Positions 1 to 6,988 of a stretch of DNA of 18,209 nt are shown here, piece after piece; the first letter of the stretch is position 1; each line of letters begins with the position of its first letter. Source of the DNA: Campylobacterota bacterium (GTDB taxonomy: Bacteria > Campylobacterota > Campylobacteria > Campylobacterales > Sulfurovaceae); the NCBI GenBank assembly GCA_011330645.1, contig DRQB01000213.1, forward strand, positions 1-18,209, in the 5' to 3' direction. Made by a program: the position numbers and the translations under genes. The notes beneath the pieces are model-generated. The model saw nothing but the letters and a program-made list of their open reading frames with translations, had not been told where the DNA came from and did not search any database.

Positions 1-93
1 AAGTGTTGCACCTGCTACAGAGTATGCTGTACCTTTAAGGAAGCTTCTTCTACCTTCGATAAAGTTATTGTCTTGTTTCATTGATTTTGTCAT
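1..93 (-). CDS. Molybdopterin oxidoreductase catalytic subunit (PsrA/PhsA/TtrA-like), N-terminus only
   Basis: Only the first 31 codons are present and the gene continues beyond the left edge. The translation starts MTKSMKQDN and carries a twin-arginine motif, RRSFLKG, at residues 15-21, followed by the start of a small-residue hydrophobic stretch. This marks a folded, cofactor-loaded protein exported by Tat. The ATG at 91-93 is preceded by AAGGAGGA with good spacing. It lies 13 bases after the NrfD-type membrane subunit gene and in the same direction. In this position the expected product is the large molybdopterin subunit of a polysulfide, thiosulfate or tetrathionate reductase. That identity is inferred from context; no catalytic residues are visible. 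Confidence 0.75.
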   Translation of the reverse strand, partial: MTKSMKQDNNFIEGRRSFLKGTAYSVAGATL

Positions 94-106
94 AGATATC
101 TCCTCC

Positions 107-1057
107 TTAACTCAAGTTTAGCAATTGTGGAATTTTAAGCCATACATCTTTTGCCATGTATAGTCCTACCAATGCTAAAATAGCTGCTACTCTTAGTAGC
201 GTTTTGTTATCACTCTTCATATTACCAACAGCGATAAAGAATGGAATGATAAATCCAAGTACCATACCAAACCAGAACTCTACATTATATGGACCACCTG
301 AGTGTACAAATGCAAGAGTAGCTTCTGCTTCAGCCGATTTGAATGAGAAGAAATACTCACCCATATACATCATGAAAGAGAAGAATGTTGCAATGGCAAG
401 TACAAGTGCTAAATCACGTCTTGCTTCTTTGCTCCAATTGCCAGATACCAAAATAAGTGCAGATGAACCAGCCATAAACGCTGCCCACATCATTTGCATT
501 ACTTCTGCTGGTGCTTGCCATAATTCTCTTGCTGAAGATTCAGCCATAATAATGGCTGTATAAAGTGTTACTGGAATTGCCAAGAAAACAACAAAAGGGA
601 AAATAGCATCATAAAGACCACCTTTTGTACGTCCCCATGCCGTTAATTTACATCCTTTAAATGGTACGCCTGGTAAGTCTTGTCCTATACCTATAAGAAG
701 CATGATTGTAATAAGTAGCAAAAATAGTGATGCCATCCATGCCCCTACAGTAATCGCTGATGTCCAGTGTGGGTGGAAAAAGATATTTACCATTCTATAT
801 GGTTGGTGAAGGTCTGTCAGTGTAAACAATAAGAAAATATTGAGGAACACAAATGCTAAAAGTGGCATTATCCATCTTAAATTTGGCATCTCTTCTTTTT
901 TATGTCTATAAATCAAGAATGCACCTACCAAGATGACACCTGTACCTATTGATTTTGCCCACATGTTCAACGTAATCATCCAACCCCAGATAATACCTGG
1001 AAGTGCAACGTCGAGTGTTACAACAGCTTGTGTTGCGTGAATTGTATTTTCTACCAT
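107..1057 (-). CDS. NrfD/PsrC-family quinone-reacting membrane subunit
   Basis: A 316-residue polytopic protein with about eight hydrophobic segments (roughly 18-35, 36-51, 62-80, 98-124, 150-172, 186-206, 214-238, 260-280) and a last one near 286-302. The segment TDLHQPYRM at residues 81-89, just after a membrane helix, matches the conserved loop of PsrC/NrfD proteins, which anchor the enzyme and exchange electrons with menaquinone. The length is normal for the family. It starts one base after the Fe-S subunit gene and is followed 13 bases later by the molybdopterin subunit gene, giving the order B-C-A. That order is also typical of tetrathionate reductase operons, so the substrate (polysulfide, thiosulfate, tetrathionate) cannot be fixed from this subunit. 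Confidence 0.87.
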   Translation of the reverse strand: MVENTIHATQAVVTLDVALPGIIWGWMITLNMWAKSIGTGVILVGAFLIYRHKKEEMPNLRWIMPLLAFVFLNIFLLFTLTDLHQPYRMVNIFFHPHWTSAITVGAWMASLFLLLITIMLLIGIGQDLPGVPFKGCKLTAWGRTKGGLYDAIFPFVVFLAIPVTLYTAIIMAESSARELWQAPAEVMQMMWAAFMAGSSALILVSGNWSKEARRDLALVLAIATFFSFMMYMGEYFFSFKSAEAEATLAFVHSGGPYNVEFWFGMVLGFIIPFFIAVGNMKSDNKTLLRVAAILALVGLYMAKDVWLKIPQLLNLS

Positions 1058-1058
1058 C

Positions 1059-1817
1059 TTAGTGACCTCCTTCTTCTTCGTGAGACTCTGCAGTTGATCT
1101 TTCAGAATCCATGAAACTTTTATTGTCTACTTCCTCATGTCCAGTGAATGGTGCCAAGAATCTATCTAAAACACCATGGTTTGGATCTCCAATATGTTTC
1201 AGGTGAGTTACATTATTAAATAATCCATACCCTTCAAGTCTTTCATGCGCAAGTGGATCAAGTGTCTGAGTACCTCCACCTACATAAAAGTGTGTTGGAT
1301 GTGTGTTTTTCTCAGGTTTACGTACTTGTACTGCCCCTTGATGCTCCATAATATATTGAGAGATATGCGAGTTATCATCTTCAATGTCACCAAAGATATT
1401 TGCTTGAACTGGACAAACTACCACACATGCTGGCATCATACCAGACTCAATTCTGTGTGCACAGTATGTACATTTGTCTGCTGTGTTTGTTTCAGGATCC
1501 ATATAGATTGCTCCATAAGGACAGGCCATCATACAACCAGCACATCCAATACATCTAGCACTGTCAACATTGACAATCCCATTTTCTAAATAATGCAATG
1601 CAGATACCGGACAAATACGCTCACATGGCGCAGATTCACAGTGGTTACAACGTAATGGTGTAAATGATCTTGATGTATCTGGGAATGTCCCGATATCAAT
1701 ATATTTTACACGTAAACGCCATGTACTAAGTGGTACTTCATTTTCCACTTTACAAGCTACCTCACAACCTTTACAACCCATACATAGGTTAAGGTCAACT
1801 AAGAAACCTAATTTCAT
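1059..1817 (-). CDS. Four-cluster [4Fe-4S] electron-transfer subunit (PsrB/DMSO reductase B-like)
   Basis: A 252-residue ferredoxin-type protein with four cysteine groups: C12/15/18/22, C57/60/65/69, C89/92/95/99 and C116/119/131/135. This is the full DmsB/PsrB pattern for four [4Fe-4S] clusters passing electrons between the NrfD-like subunit and the molybdopterin subunit. There is no signal peptide, as usual for a subunit exported together with its Tat-bearing partner. The C-terminus is an acidic, His-containing tail (residues 230-252) of no obvious function. It is the first gene of the operon, with a clear ribosome site (AAGGAGGA) before the ATG. Physiological direction (sulfur reduction, or oxidation in reverse) is not readable. 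Confidence 0.88.
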   Translation of the reverse strand: MKLGFLVDLNLCMGCKGCEVACKVENEVPLSTWRLRVKYIDIGTFPDTSRSFTPLRCNHCESAPCERICPVSALHYLENGIVNVDSARCIGCAGCMMACPYGAIYMDPETNTADKCTYCAHRIESGMMPACVVVCPVQANIFGDIEDDNSHISQYIMEHQGAVQVRKPEKNTHPTHFYVGGGTQTLDPLAHERLEGYGLFNNVTHLKHIGDPNHGVLDRFLAPFTGHEEVDNKSFMDSERSTAESHEEEGGH

Positions 1818-2030
1818 GCTTCCTCCTTAAATTTAGCTAAACTTATAATAACTATAAGCATCAATTATCCTAATAGAATACTGATTTATGCATAAATCAA
1901 TATTATTCAACTTTGCTTTAAATCATGGTTATTTAGTCTCATAATATCTATCTTTTTATCGACTTGTTTCAAATAGAACTTTATTCATCAATAAAAGTGA
2001 TACATAACATTTATAAGACTTTATATTTAT
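1818..2030. other. Intergenic region between the DUF302-like genes and the psr-like operon
   Basis: A 213-base AT-rich gap, the longest in the window. It holds the psrB-side promoter and palindrome (1851-1899). Near 1979-1998 there is a short imperfect inverted repeat (CTTTATT against AATAAAAG, 4-base loop). This could weakly terminate transcription from the DUF302 genes, but it has no clear T tract after it. No small open frame with a ribosome site or RNA gene was recognised. Confidence 0.5.
1851..1899 (-). promoter_or_regulatory. Candidate promoter and 18-bp palindromic operator upstream of the psrB-like gene
   Basis: Bases 1882-1899 form a perfect palindrome, TGATTTATGCATAAATCA, with four more pairs after one mismatch on each side. 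A -10-like TATAGT lies on the minus strand at 1856-1851, placing the palindrome centre about 37 bp upstream of it, near -46. That is where class I/II activators bind. The two halves are too far apart for a canonical FNR box (TTGAT-N4-ATCAA). The regulator is unknown. Confidence 0.5.
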
Positions 2031-3008
2031 TTATTCTGTCAATCCTCTGAGAATATTTTGCATCCCCATTTGTGCATCTTCCAATACTTTTATATCTGCC
2101 TTGCTATCAATAGCCATAGCACTCATCCAATTATAAACTGAGGGAAAAGCAATCTCCATTATTGTGTCATCTTTCTTTTTACTTAAATAGAGTGAACATG
2201 GCGCAAAAGCCCCCGCTTCAGGTCTTGTTTTTGCAATCGTATAGATAACAGGAAGTTTACAAATAGAATACACTTCATAAAAATCATATGCTTCATATTT
2301 TGCCTCTTCAAATTCATCACCTAGATTATTAAAACCTGCTATCACAAATCCATTAGGGGCAAGTTCTCCTTCAAATCCCATTTTAAATTCATCTAATTCA
2401 TCTGACCACTCCTCCTTATCCATTTCCATACTAAAGTGCGTTACTAGCGCTCCTTTAGCCTCTTGTTCTTTATACTCTGGAGTATGGAATATACCTGTAG
2501 GCATTGCTTTTTTGAGTGTTTCTTTAACTAATTTTCGTAATGCTACAAGTGTAGTGTCATCCTTAGATGTCTGCATAATTTTAGCCATTGCTGCTACACC
2601 TAGAGATGAAACTGAAATAGTTTTCTCTCCTTTTTTTGTATAGATAGACATACTCATAGGCGCAAATAATCCTACATTAGGATATTTTTTGACTAATTTT
2701 AAAACCATATCTGCTTTGTAAAATGTAAACAAATTATAAGTATCAAACTCTGACTCTTTAAACTGTTTAACAAAAGGACCATTCATATCTCTGTTTGCAG
2801 AAATAGTGAAACCCGCTTTTTTAAATGCCTCTTCTATACTTTTAGGTGTGATTTTTCCATCACTGTTGTCAGAAGTAATAATCTCTATATCACTACTTTT
2901 ATTTTGTGTAACTTTTACTTTGTTTACGTCTACGCTAACAGGTTTATCTGCATAAATACTACTCATCATCACTGATATAAATAGCATCACCTTCACTAAC
3001 AATTTCAT
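2031..3008 (-). CDS. Exported protein with two DUF302-like repeats (paralogue 2)
   Basis: A 325-residue protein with an N-terminal signal peptide (about 1-20, ending SIYA). The mature part is an internal duplication. A first repeat (about 65-145: GFTIS, then YNLFTFYKAD, then VGLFAPMSMSIY) resembles a second (about 219-300: GFVIAG, then YEVYSICKLP, then AGAFAPCSLYL). Each repeat resembles DUF302, a small fold of unknown biochemical function. The only cysteines of the mature protein that I see, C250 and C271, sit in the second repeat, and the equivalent positions of the first repeat lack them. The next gene upstream is a clear paralogue with the same Cys pair, 27 bases away. Role unknown; by position it may handle sulfur or a metal in the periplasm. 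Confidence 0.72.
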   Translation of the reverse strand: MKLLVKVMLFISVMMSSIYADKPVSVDVNKVKVTQNKSSDIEIITSDNSDGKITPKSIEEAFKKAGFTISANRDMNGPFVKQFKESEFDTYNLFTFYKADMVLKLVKKYPNVGLFAPMSMSIYTKKGEKTISVSSLGVAAMAKIMQTSKDDTTLVALRKLVKETLKKAMPTGIFHTPEYKEQEAKGALVTHFSMEMDKEEWSDELDEFKMGFEGELAPNGFVIAGFNNLGDEFEEAKYEAYDFYEVYSICKLPVIYTIAKTRPEAGAFAPCSLYLSKKKDDTIMEIAFPSVYNWMSAMAIDSKADIKVLEDAQMGMQNILRGLTE

Positions 3009-3035
3009 TCTTTTTCATTCCTTTTTTTAATGTAT

Positions 3036-3953
3036 TTACTCTGCTGAGTCTTCTATAATAGCTTTCATCGTATTCTGTGCTTTCACAAGCATATCTAAGA
3101 GTTTTTTATCTTTGATTGCCAATGTTGATGTAAGATTTTCAATACTTAATGTAACAATCTCTGTCTTATTACTCCCCTTTTTATGATAAATCACCATTGT
3201 ACATGGTGCAAATGCCCCTGCTTCAGGTTTATTTTTAGAAAGTTCATATATGATTTTCAACTTACACAAAGAGTAAGCATCATAAAACATATAATCTTCT
3301 TTTTTCTCTTCTTTAAGCACTTTATTAAAATCAATATAATTTGCTACAACAAATCCACTAGGCTTCATACCACTTTCCATCATCATCATCAAATCACCAC
3401 GTGCTTCCATAGCATCGGTATCTTCTACTTCAAATGAATATTTTGTATATAAAGGTTTATCTGTACTCACTGCTTCATACGGTAGCATCGTTTCTACTGC
3501 TGTTGGTAGTACTTTAGTTATCGTCTCTTTTGTTAATTTTTCAAGCTTAGTAATAAGTGGATCTTTTACTTTTAGTATATTTTGTTGTGCCTGTGCACTC
3601 AATAAGGCAATATAAAAATCGTCATCACCTTTTTTCTGATAAGTAGCGATTGAAAAAGGTGTAAAAATACCACTGTGTGCATATTTTGGGACAAGTGCTA
3701 CAGAAGTTTCAGGGTGGTACACTGACATAAGATTGTAACTGTCAAATGTTGTTTTTTGAAACTGTTTTTGGTAAGGACCATTCATATCTTGATTTTTAGA
3801 AACAACATATCCGTTAATGGTCAGCCCATCGGCTAATGTTTGTGCTGTGATTTTATGGTCTTTGTTGGGTACTTTATATAAGAGTATATCTGCATTTCCT
3901 GACCATAGTAGGGTATATGAAAGTGCCATAAGTAGAAGTAGTATTTTTTTCAT
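3036..3953 (-). CDS. Exported protein with two DUF302-like repeats (paralogue 1)
   Basis: A 305-residue paralogue of the following gene, with a signal peptide (about 1-21). It shares signature segments such as QDMNGPYQKQF (residues 55-65) in the first repeat and YSLCKLKIIYELSKNKPEAG (227-246) followed by AFAPC in the second. Its cysteines C230 and C251 have the same 21-residue spacing as C250/C271 in its partner, implying a conserved disulfide, metal or persulfide site. DUF302 assignment rests on fold-level resemblance and is tentative; biochemical function is unknown. The ATG at 3951-3953 follows AAAGGATAACAG. It has its own promoter with paired 11-bp repeats (3992-4013) matching those upstream of soxX, so it is probably controlled together with sox. 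Confidence 0.72.
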   Translation of the reverse strand: MKKILLLLMALSYTLLWSGNADILLYKVPNKDHKITAQTLADGLTINGYVVSKNQDMNGPYQKQFQKTTFDSYNLMSVYHPETSVALVPKYAHSGIFTPFSIATYQKKGDDDFYIALLSAQAQQNILKVKDPLITKLEKLTKETITKVLPTAVETMLPYEAVSTDKPLYTKYSFEVEDTDAMEARGDLMMMMESGMKPSGFVVANYIDFNKVLKEEKKEDYMFYDAYSLCKLKIIYELSKNKPEAGAFAPCTMVIYHKKGSNKTEIVTLSIENLTSTLAIKDKKLLDMLVKAQNTMKAIIEDSAE

Positions 3954-3981
3954 CTGTTATCCTTTGTTTTATAATACAAAG

Positions 3982-3987
3982 ATAGTA
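3982..3987 (-). promoter_or_regulatory. -10 element of the first DUF302-like gene
   Basis: Reading the minus strand, TACTAT at 3987-3982 is preceded by TGC, giving an extended TGnTACTAT form. It is 4 bases from the proximal 11-bp repeat. The predicted transcript start is about 20-25 bases upstream of the ATG, leaving room for the AAAGGAT ribosome site. TATTATAA a little downstream is an alternative -10, but the spacing shared with the soxX promoter favours this one. Confidence 0.5.
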
Positions 3988-3991
3988 GCAC

Positions 3992-4013
3992 TTAAATGTA
4001 AAAAAAATGTAAA
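3992..4013 (-). promoter_or_regulatory. Tandem 11-bp direct repeat, candidate response-regulator operator
   Basis: On the minus strand the sequence reads TTTACATTTTT followed directly by TTTACATTTAA: two half-sites in the same orientation with an 11-bp period. It starts one base after the stop codon of the DsrE-like gene and ends 4 bases before a -10 element. Sequence, orientation and distance match the pair upstream of soxX (12444-12465). One helical turn between half-sites is the usual binding mode of OmpR/PhoB-family regulators; the binding protein itself is inferred. Confidence 0.65.
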
Positions 4014-4014
4014 T

Positions 4015-4461
4015 CTATAATTTAATATAGATGAATCCTTGAAGCTGCCGCTCAATAATTTCTACAATGCCTGCTGTCCCAAAACTAAGATCATCCATGA
4101 GCTCTTTTTTCTTTATACCTAGCGTACGTAAGCTATTTTCACATGCTACAAATTCAATATCATAGGTCATTAAAGCTTCAATACGTTTTCGTGTATCTAC
4201 ATCGCTGTCTTTTCGTAGGACTTTGACTCCTTGACTATACACAACAACCACTACCTCTGTATTTTCTGGTCTATAATATTTAATCACATTATTGACAGTA
4301 CTAATGACATGATTTACTACTTTATTATCAATCGTATCAATAGAAAAAACTATTTTTCTAGGATTGTCTATAGCTGGTTTTGGGGTTGCGAACTCTGTTT
4401 CAGCAGATACAAAACTACTGAAACATATACAAAAAATACATAATCTTTTTAATCCAAACAT
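4015..4461 (-). CDS. Secreted DsrE-fold sulfur-relay-like protein
   Basis: A 148-residue protein with a signal peptide (1-20, ending FVSA before ETE). The rest looks like a DsrE/DsrF-type fold: beta strand KIVFSID (36-42), helix, strand EVVVVVYSQGV (69-79), helix, and strand IEFVACENSL (102-111). Its only mature cysteine, C107, sits where DsrE-family proteins carry the persulfide-bearing Cys. Most characterised DsrE/TusD proteins act in the cytoplasm as sulfurtransferases; an exported form would act in the periplasm, beside Sox. It sits 14 bases after the second cytochrome-thioredoxin gene. The ATG at 4459-4461 has a GAGGAGAT ribosome site. The substrate is unknown; a role in passing sulfane sulfur is inference. 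Confidence 0.7.
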   Translation of the reverse strand: MFGLKRLCIFCICFSSFVSAETEFATPKPAIDNPRKIVFSIDTIDNKVVNHVISTVNNVIKYYRPENTEVVVVVYSQGVKVLRKDSDVDTRKRIEALMTYDIEFVACENSLRTLGIKKKELMDDLSFGTAGIVEIIERQLQGFIYIKL

Positions 4462-4475
4462 CTTTATCTCCTCTA

Positions 4476-5288
4476 CTATTTATAATTCTTCTTTGCAATA
4501 ATAGACTCTTTAAGAATATCTAAAAAATCTTCTTTACTCCATGCTCCAGGAATACGTTTTATTTTCACCTTATTTTTATCTTTCTGCGGAAATATAAAAA
4601 AGAATGTTGGTGTCATACTTACCCTTAAATCTAAAGGCAAGACATTCTTACTTAAATCTACAGAAACAACAATAAATTCTTTTTTCAATAGATTAACTAT
4701 ATTTTTGTCTATCAAAACTTCTCTATCCATTTTTGCACAATAGCGACAATGCGGTGCGGTTGCCTTGATAATGATAATCTTATTTTCTTTTTTTGCCTGT
4801 TCCAGTGCTTTGTCAAAAGAGATATCCTTTACACTTTTCTCTTCATGTATCTTTGCATCATAATCATAAACAAAATTACTAATCGCCTCTATATCTTCAG
4901 TACTTAGCTTTCCTTTGAGACTTGGCATAGTCTTAAAAAATTTTCCTATCCTTGGATTAAGAACACTTTTTTGCTTATCTGGATAAATAATATAATCTGC
5001 AATAAATGCACTGACTTCCATACGTCGAATATCATCATCAGCCATAGGATCACCTATCTTCTGTTTCATACTATATGAAATCTGACTGATCGTTGGAGCT
5101 TTTAAATGTAAAAGTGTATTATTATCCTCAAAAAAGTTTTTTGCTAATTCGTCTGCTGGTACATAGCCCTGATGGCATTTCGCACATATGTGATTGTAAA
5201 CATCTTCTCCCCTGTCTGCAAATAGAGACAGTGTAGTTGCTACCATAAATACGATACATAAAACCATTTTTTTACCACTTAATATCAT
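4476..5288 (-). CDS. Periplasmic cytochrome c-thioredoxin fusion protein, copy 2
   Basis: A 270-residue protein with a signal peptide (about 1-24). The N-terminal half is a class I-like c-type cytochrome with one haem site, C35-A-K-C38-H39, and a probable axial ligand M121 in KTMPSLKGKLS. The C-terminal half (about 155-268) is a thioredoxin fold with the redox pair C181-R-Y-C184 and the cis-proline P227 in SMTPTF. It is a tandem paralogue of the preceding gene, overlapping it by four bases (ATGA), so the two are probably translationally coupled. The start ATG has AAAGGAG upstream; M8 is a possible alternative. The fusion suggests electron exchange between a thiol/disulfide or persulfide site and the cytochrome pool, similar in spirit to SoxW or SoxS proteins. 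Function inferred. Confidence 0.82.
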   Translation of the reverse strand: MILSGKKMVLCIVFMVATTLSLFADRGEDVYNHICAKCHQGYVPADELAKNFFEDNNTLLHLKAPTISQISYSMKQKIGDPMADDDIRRMEVSAFIADYIIYPDKQKSVLNPRIGKFFKTMPSLKGKLSTEDIEAISNFVYDYDAKIHEEKSVKDISFDKALEQAKKENKIIIIKATAPHCRYCAKMDREVLIDKNIVNLLKKEFIVVSVDLSKNVLPLDLRVSMTPTFFFIFPQKDKNKVKIKRIPGAWSKEDFLDILKESIIAKKNYK

Positions 5289-6061
5289 TTTTTCTCCTTT
5301 GTATGTGCTGTTGCTTCTTTTAAAATCTGAAGAAAATCATCTTTTTTCCATGCTCCAGGCATCTTCATGAAAACTTTTGCATGTTCATCAATAAAAATAA
5401 AACTAGGTGTCAATGTTGTTGTTAAACCTAAAGGAAGTTTCGTTGTAGAAATATCAATTTTAACAGAGACAAAATCTTTTTTTAACGCTTCAACTACATC
5501 TTTTTCTATTAATACTTCTCTATCCATTTTTCTGCAAAAATGGCACTCCTTACTCATTACTTCAAGCATTATCACTTTATGTTCTTTTTTTGCTTCTTTT
5601 AACGCTTGGTCAAAACCTTCATACTTTACACTTTTTGACTTCACTATATTGCTGTCAAAATCATACAAATATTCACCTACCTGTTCAAGCTCATCCTCAC
5701 TTATTTTTCCTTTTAAGCTTGGCATAGTCTTAAAATGTTGTATGACATCATCTAAACAAACACTCTTATCTTTATCTGGGTACATCACATAGTCACTCAT
5801 AAAAGCAGTCACTTCCATACGATGTAAATCTTCATCTCCATGACGATCTCCTACTTGTTGTTTCAAACGATAAGAGAGTTGATTAAGTGTGGGGGCTTTC
5901 AGCTTAAGAAGTGTGTTATTGTAATCTAGGAAATTCTCTTTGAGTTTTGACATGGATATAAAAGGTATGTGACAAGAAGTACAATACTTTTCAAACAATA
6001 TTTTACCTTCACTTGCACAAATACTTAGTGTCATTACAAGCATTAATCCCAGTATTTTCAC
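5285..6061 (-). CDS. Periplasmic cytochrome c-thioredoxin fusion protein, copy 1
   Basis: A 258-residue protein with a short signal peptide (1-16, ending SICA). It has a single haem-binding C27-T-S-C30-H31, a probable axial ligand M113 (KTMPSLKGKIS), and a C-terminal thioredoxin domain with C173-H-F-C176 and cis-proline P219 (TLTPSF). An extra Cys at 102, absent from copy 2, lies in the linker region of the cytochrome domain. The MDREVLI stretch after the CxxC motif is identical in both copies, showing a recent-looking duplication. It overlaps the metallo-hydrolase gene upstream by four bases (ATGA) and copy 2 downstream by four bases. The tight packing argues that hydrolase and both fusions work together. 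The partner protein is not known. Confidence 0.82.
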   Translation of the reverse strand: MKILGLMLVMTLSICASEGKILFEKYCTSCHIPFISMSKLKENFLDYNNTLLKLKAPTLNQLSYRLKQQVGDRHGDEDLHRMEVTAFMSDYVMYPDKDKSVCLDDVIQHFKTMPSLKGKISEDELEQVGEYLYDFDSNIVKSKSVKYEGFDQALKEAKKEHKVIMLEVMSKECHFCRKMDREVLIEKDVVEALKKDFVSVKIDISTTKLPLGLTTTLTPSFIFIDEHAKVFMKMPGAWKKDDFLQILKEATAHTKEKK

Positions 6062-6972
6062 TCTTCATCCTCCATCATCTCTAATTCTTTATAGGCATCT
6101 AATACCGTACGTTTATGTAACACATCATAGAGTTTCATTTCTTGATATGCTGGCATGACAATCATTTTTGTAATCTCCTCCATGCCAATATCGTGATCTT
6201 GGGCATCTAATATCTCTTTTTTCATTTCTGTCAGATAGGCTTTTAAGCTATGTGTTGCATTTGTATCTGTTTGATATCCATGTCCACCTATAATGACTTT
6301 GGCATGATAAGCATCTATCTTTTTTAATGCGTCAAGTGAACCTAAAATAGATCCATCTCTAAGCGAGGTGAGCCTACCGTTAAAAACTAAATCACCAACG
6401 AAAAGTACCTTTGACCGTGGTAGATACACAATTAAATCGCCTTTAGTATGTGCGATAGGTTCAAGCTGCTTAATTTCAAATATCTCATTGCCTACCGTCA
6501 TACTTACATTGCCATCTACTATTGTATCTAATTTGACAATCTTTGTCTTACCATACAATTCTTTTCCAAGTATCCGTTGCATTCTTGTTTCCGTACCAAC
6601 AACAACATTTTGTTCATACGTCCGTGGACCTATCAACAAAGCACCTTTGCTTTTATAAAAACTATTTCCTTGCCAATGGTCATCATGGTCATGGGTAATA
6701 ATCACATATTTTACGGGGAGTTTTGCAATTTTTTGCATTTGTACATACGCTTGAGAAGCATAATCATAAGTAGGTCCGCTGTCAATGACAACGAATCCTT
6801 CTTTTGTTTGAACAAAACAACTGTTTACGATGTTCCCAGCATTTTGTTTATTAATATTTTCAAGTTTTCCAAAAAAGCAATAAACGTCTCCTGTTATCTT
6901 TTTAGGCTTTAAATTATATTCAAAACCAAAGACAGAAGAGAGGATTAGCAGTATAGTTATGAAAATTTTCAA
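6058..6972 (-). CDS. SoxH-like periplasmic metallo-beta-lactamase-fold hydrolase
   Basis: A 304-residue exported protein (signal peptide about 1-17). It has the metal-binding motif H94-D-H96-D-D98-H99 (THDHDDH), then H175 (EPIAHTKGD), D194 (FVGDLVF) and H231 (GGHG): the complete dinuclear zinc set of the metallo-beta-lactamase fold. The AHTKGDLIVYLP and FVGDLVFNGR segments resemble SoxH and the zinc hydrolases of quinoprotein relay systems. SoxH proteins are found in sox loci but their reaction is unsettled. The start codon is TTG (6970-6972), supported by an AGAAAGG ribosome site 7 bases away; no better ATG exists. It follows the porin gene by 16 bases and overlaps the next gene, so these form one operon. 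Confidence 0.8.
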   Translation of the reverse strand: MKIFITILLILSSVFGFEYNLKPKKITGDVYCFFGKLENINKQNAGNIVNSCFVQTKEGFVVIDSGPTYDYASQAYVQMQKIAKLPVKYVIITHDHDDHWQGNSFYKSKGALLIGPRTYEQNVVVGTETRMQRILGKELYGKTKIVKLDTIVDGNVSMTVGNEIFEIKQLEPIAHTKGDLIVYLPRSKVLFVGDLVFNGRLTSLRDGSILGSLDALKKIDAYHAKVIIGGHGYQTDTNATHSLKAYLTEMKKEILDAQDHDIGMEEITKMIVMPAYQEMKLYDVLHKRTVLDAYKELEMMEDEE

Positions 6973-6988
6973 CTGCTAACCTTTCTCT

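Noticed and set aside
1245..1589. Open frame on the plus strand opposite the Fe-S subunit gene
   Set aside because: It is Cys/Thr-rich antisense to conserved cluster-binding codons and has no family resemblance: a shadow of the real gene.
1882..1899. FNR-type box upstream of the psrB-like gene
   Set aside because: TGAT and ATCA are 10 bases apart rather than the 6 of an FNR site, so only a generic palindromic operator is claimed.
1979..1998. Intrinsic terminator after the DUF302 genes
   Set aside because: The hairpin is short, A/T-only apart from its end pair, bulged and lacks a T tract, so it is mentioned only in the intergenic entry.
4828..4838. TTTACACTTTT identical to the distal soxX half-site
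   Set aside because: It is a single copy on the plus strand inside the cytochrome-thioredoxin copy 2 gene, encoding a conserved Lys-Ser-Val-Lys stretch. There is no tandem partner or promoter.
5625..5635. A second TTTACACTTTT
   Set aside because: It lies at the homologous coding position of cytochrome-thioredoxin copy 1, again single, so it reflects the shared protein sequence rather than an operator.
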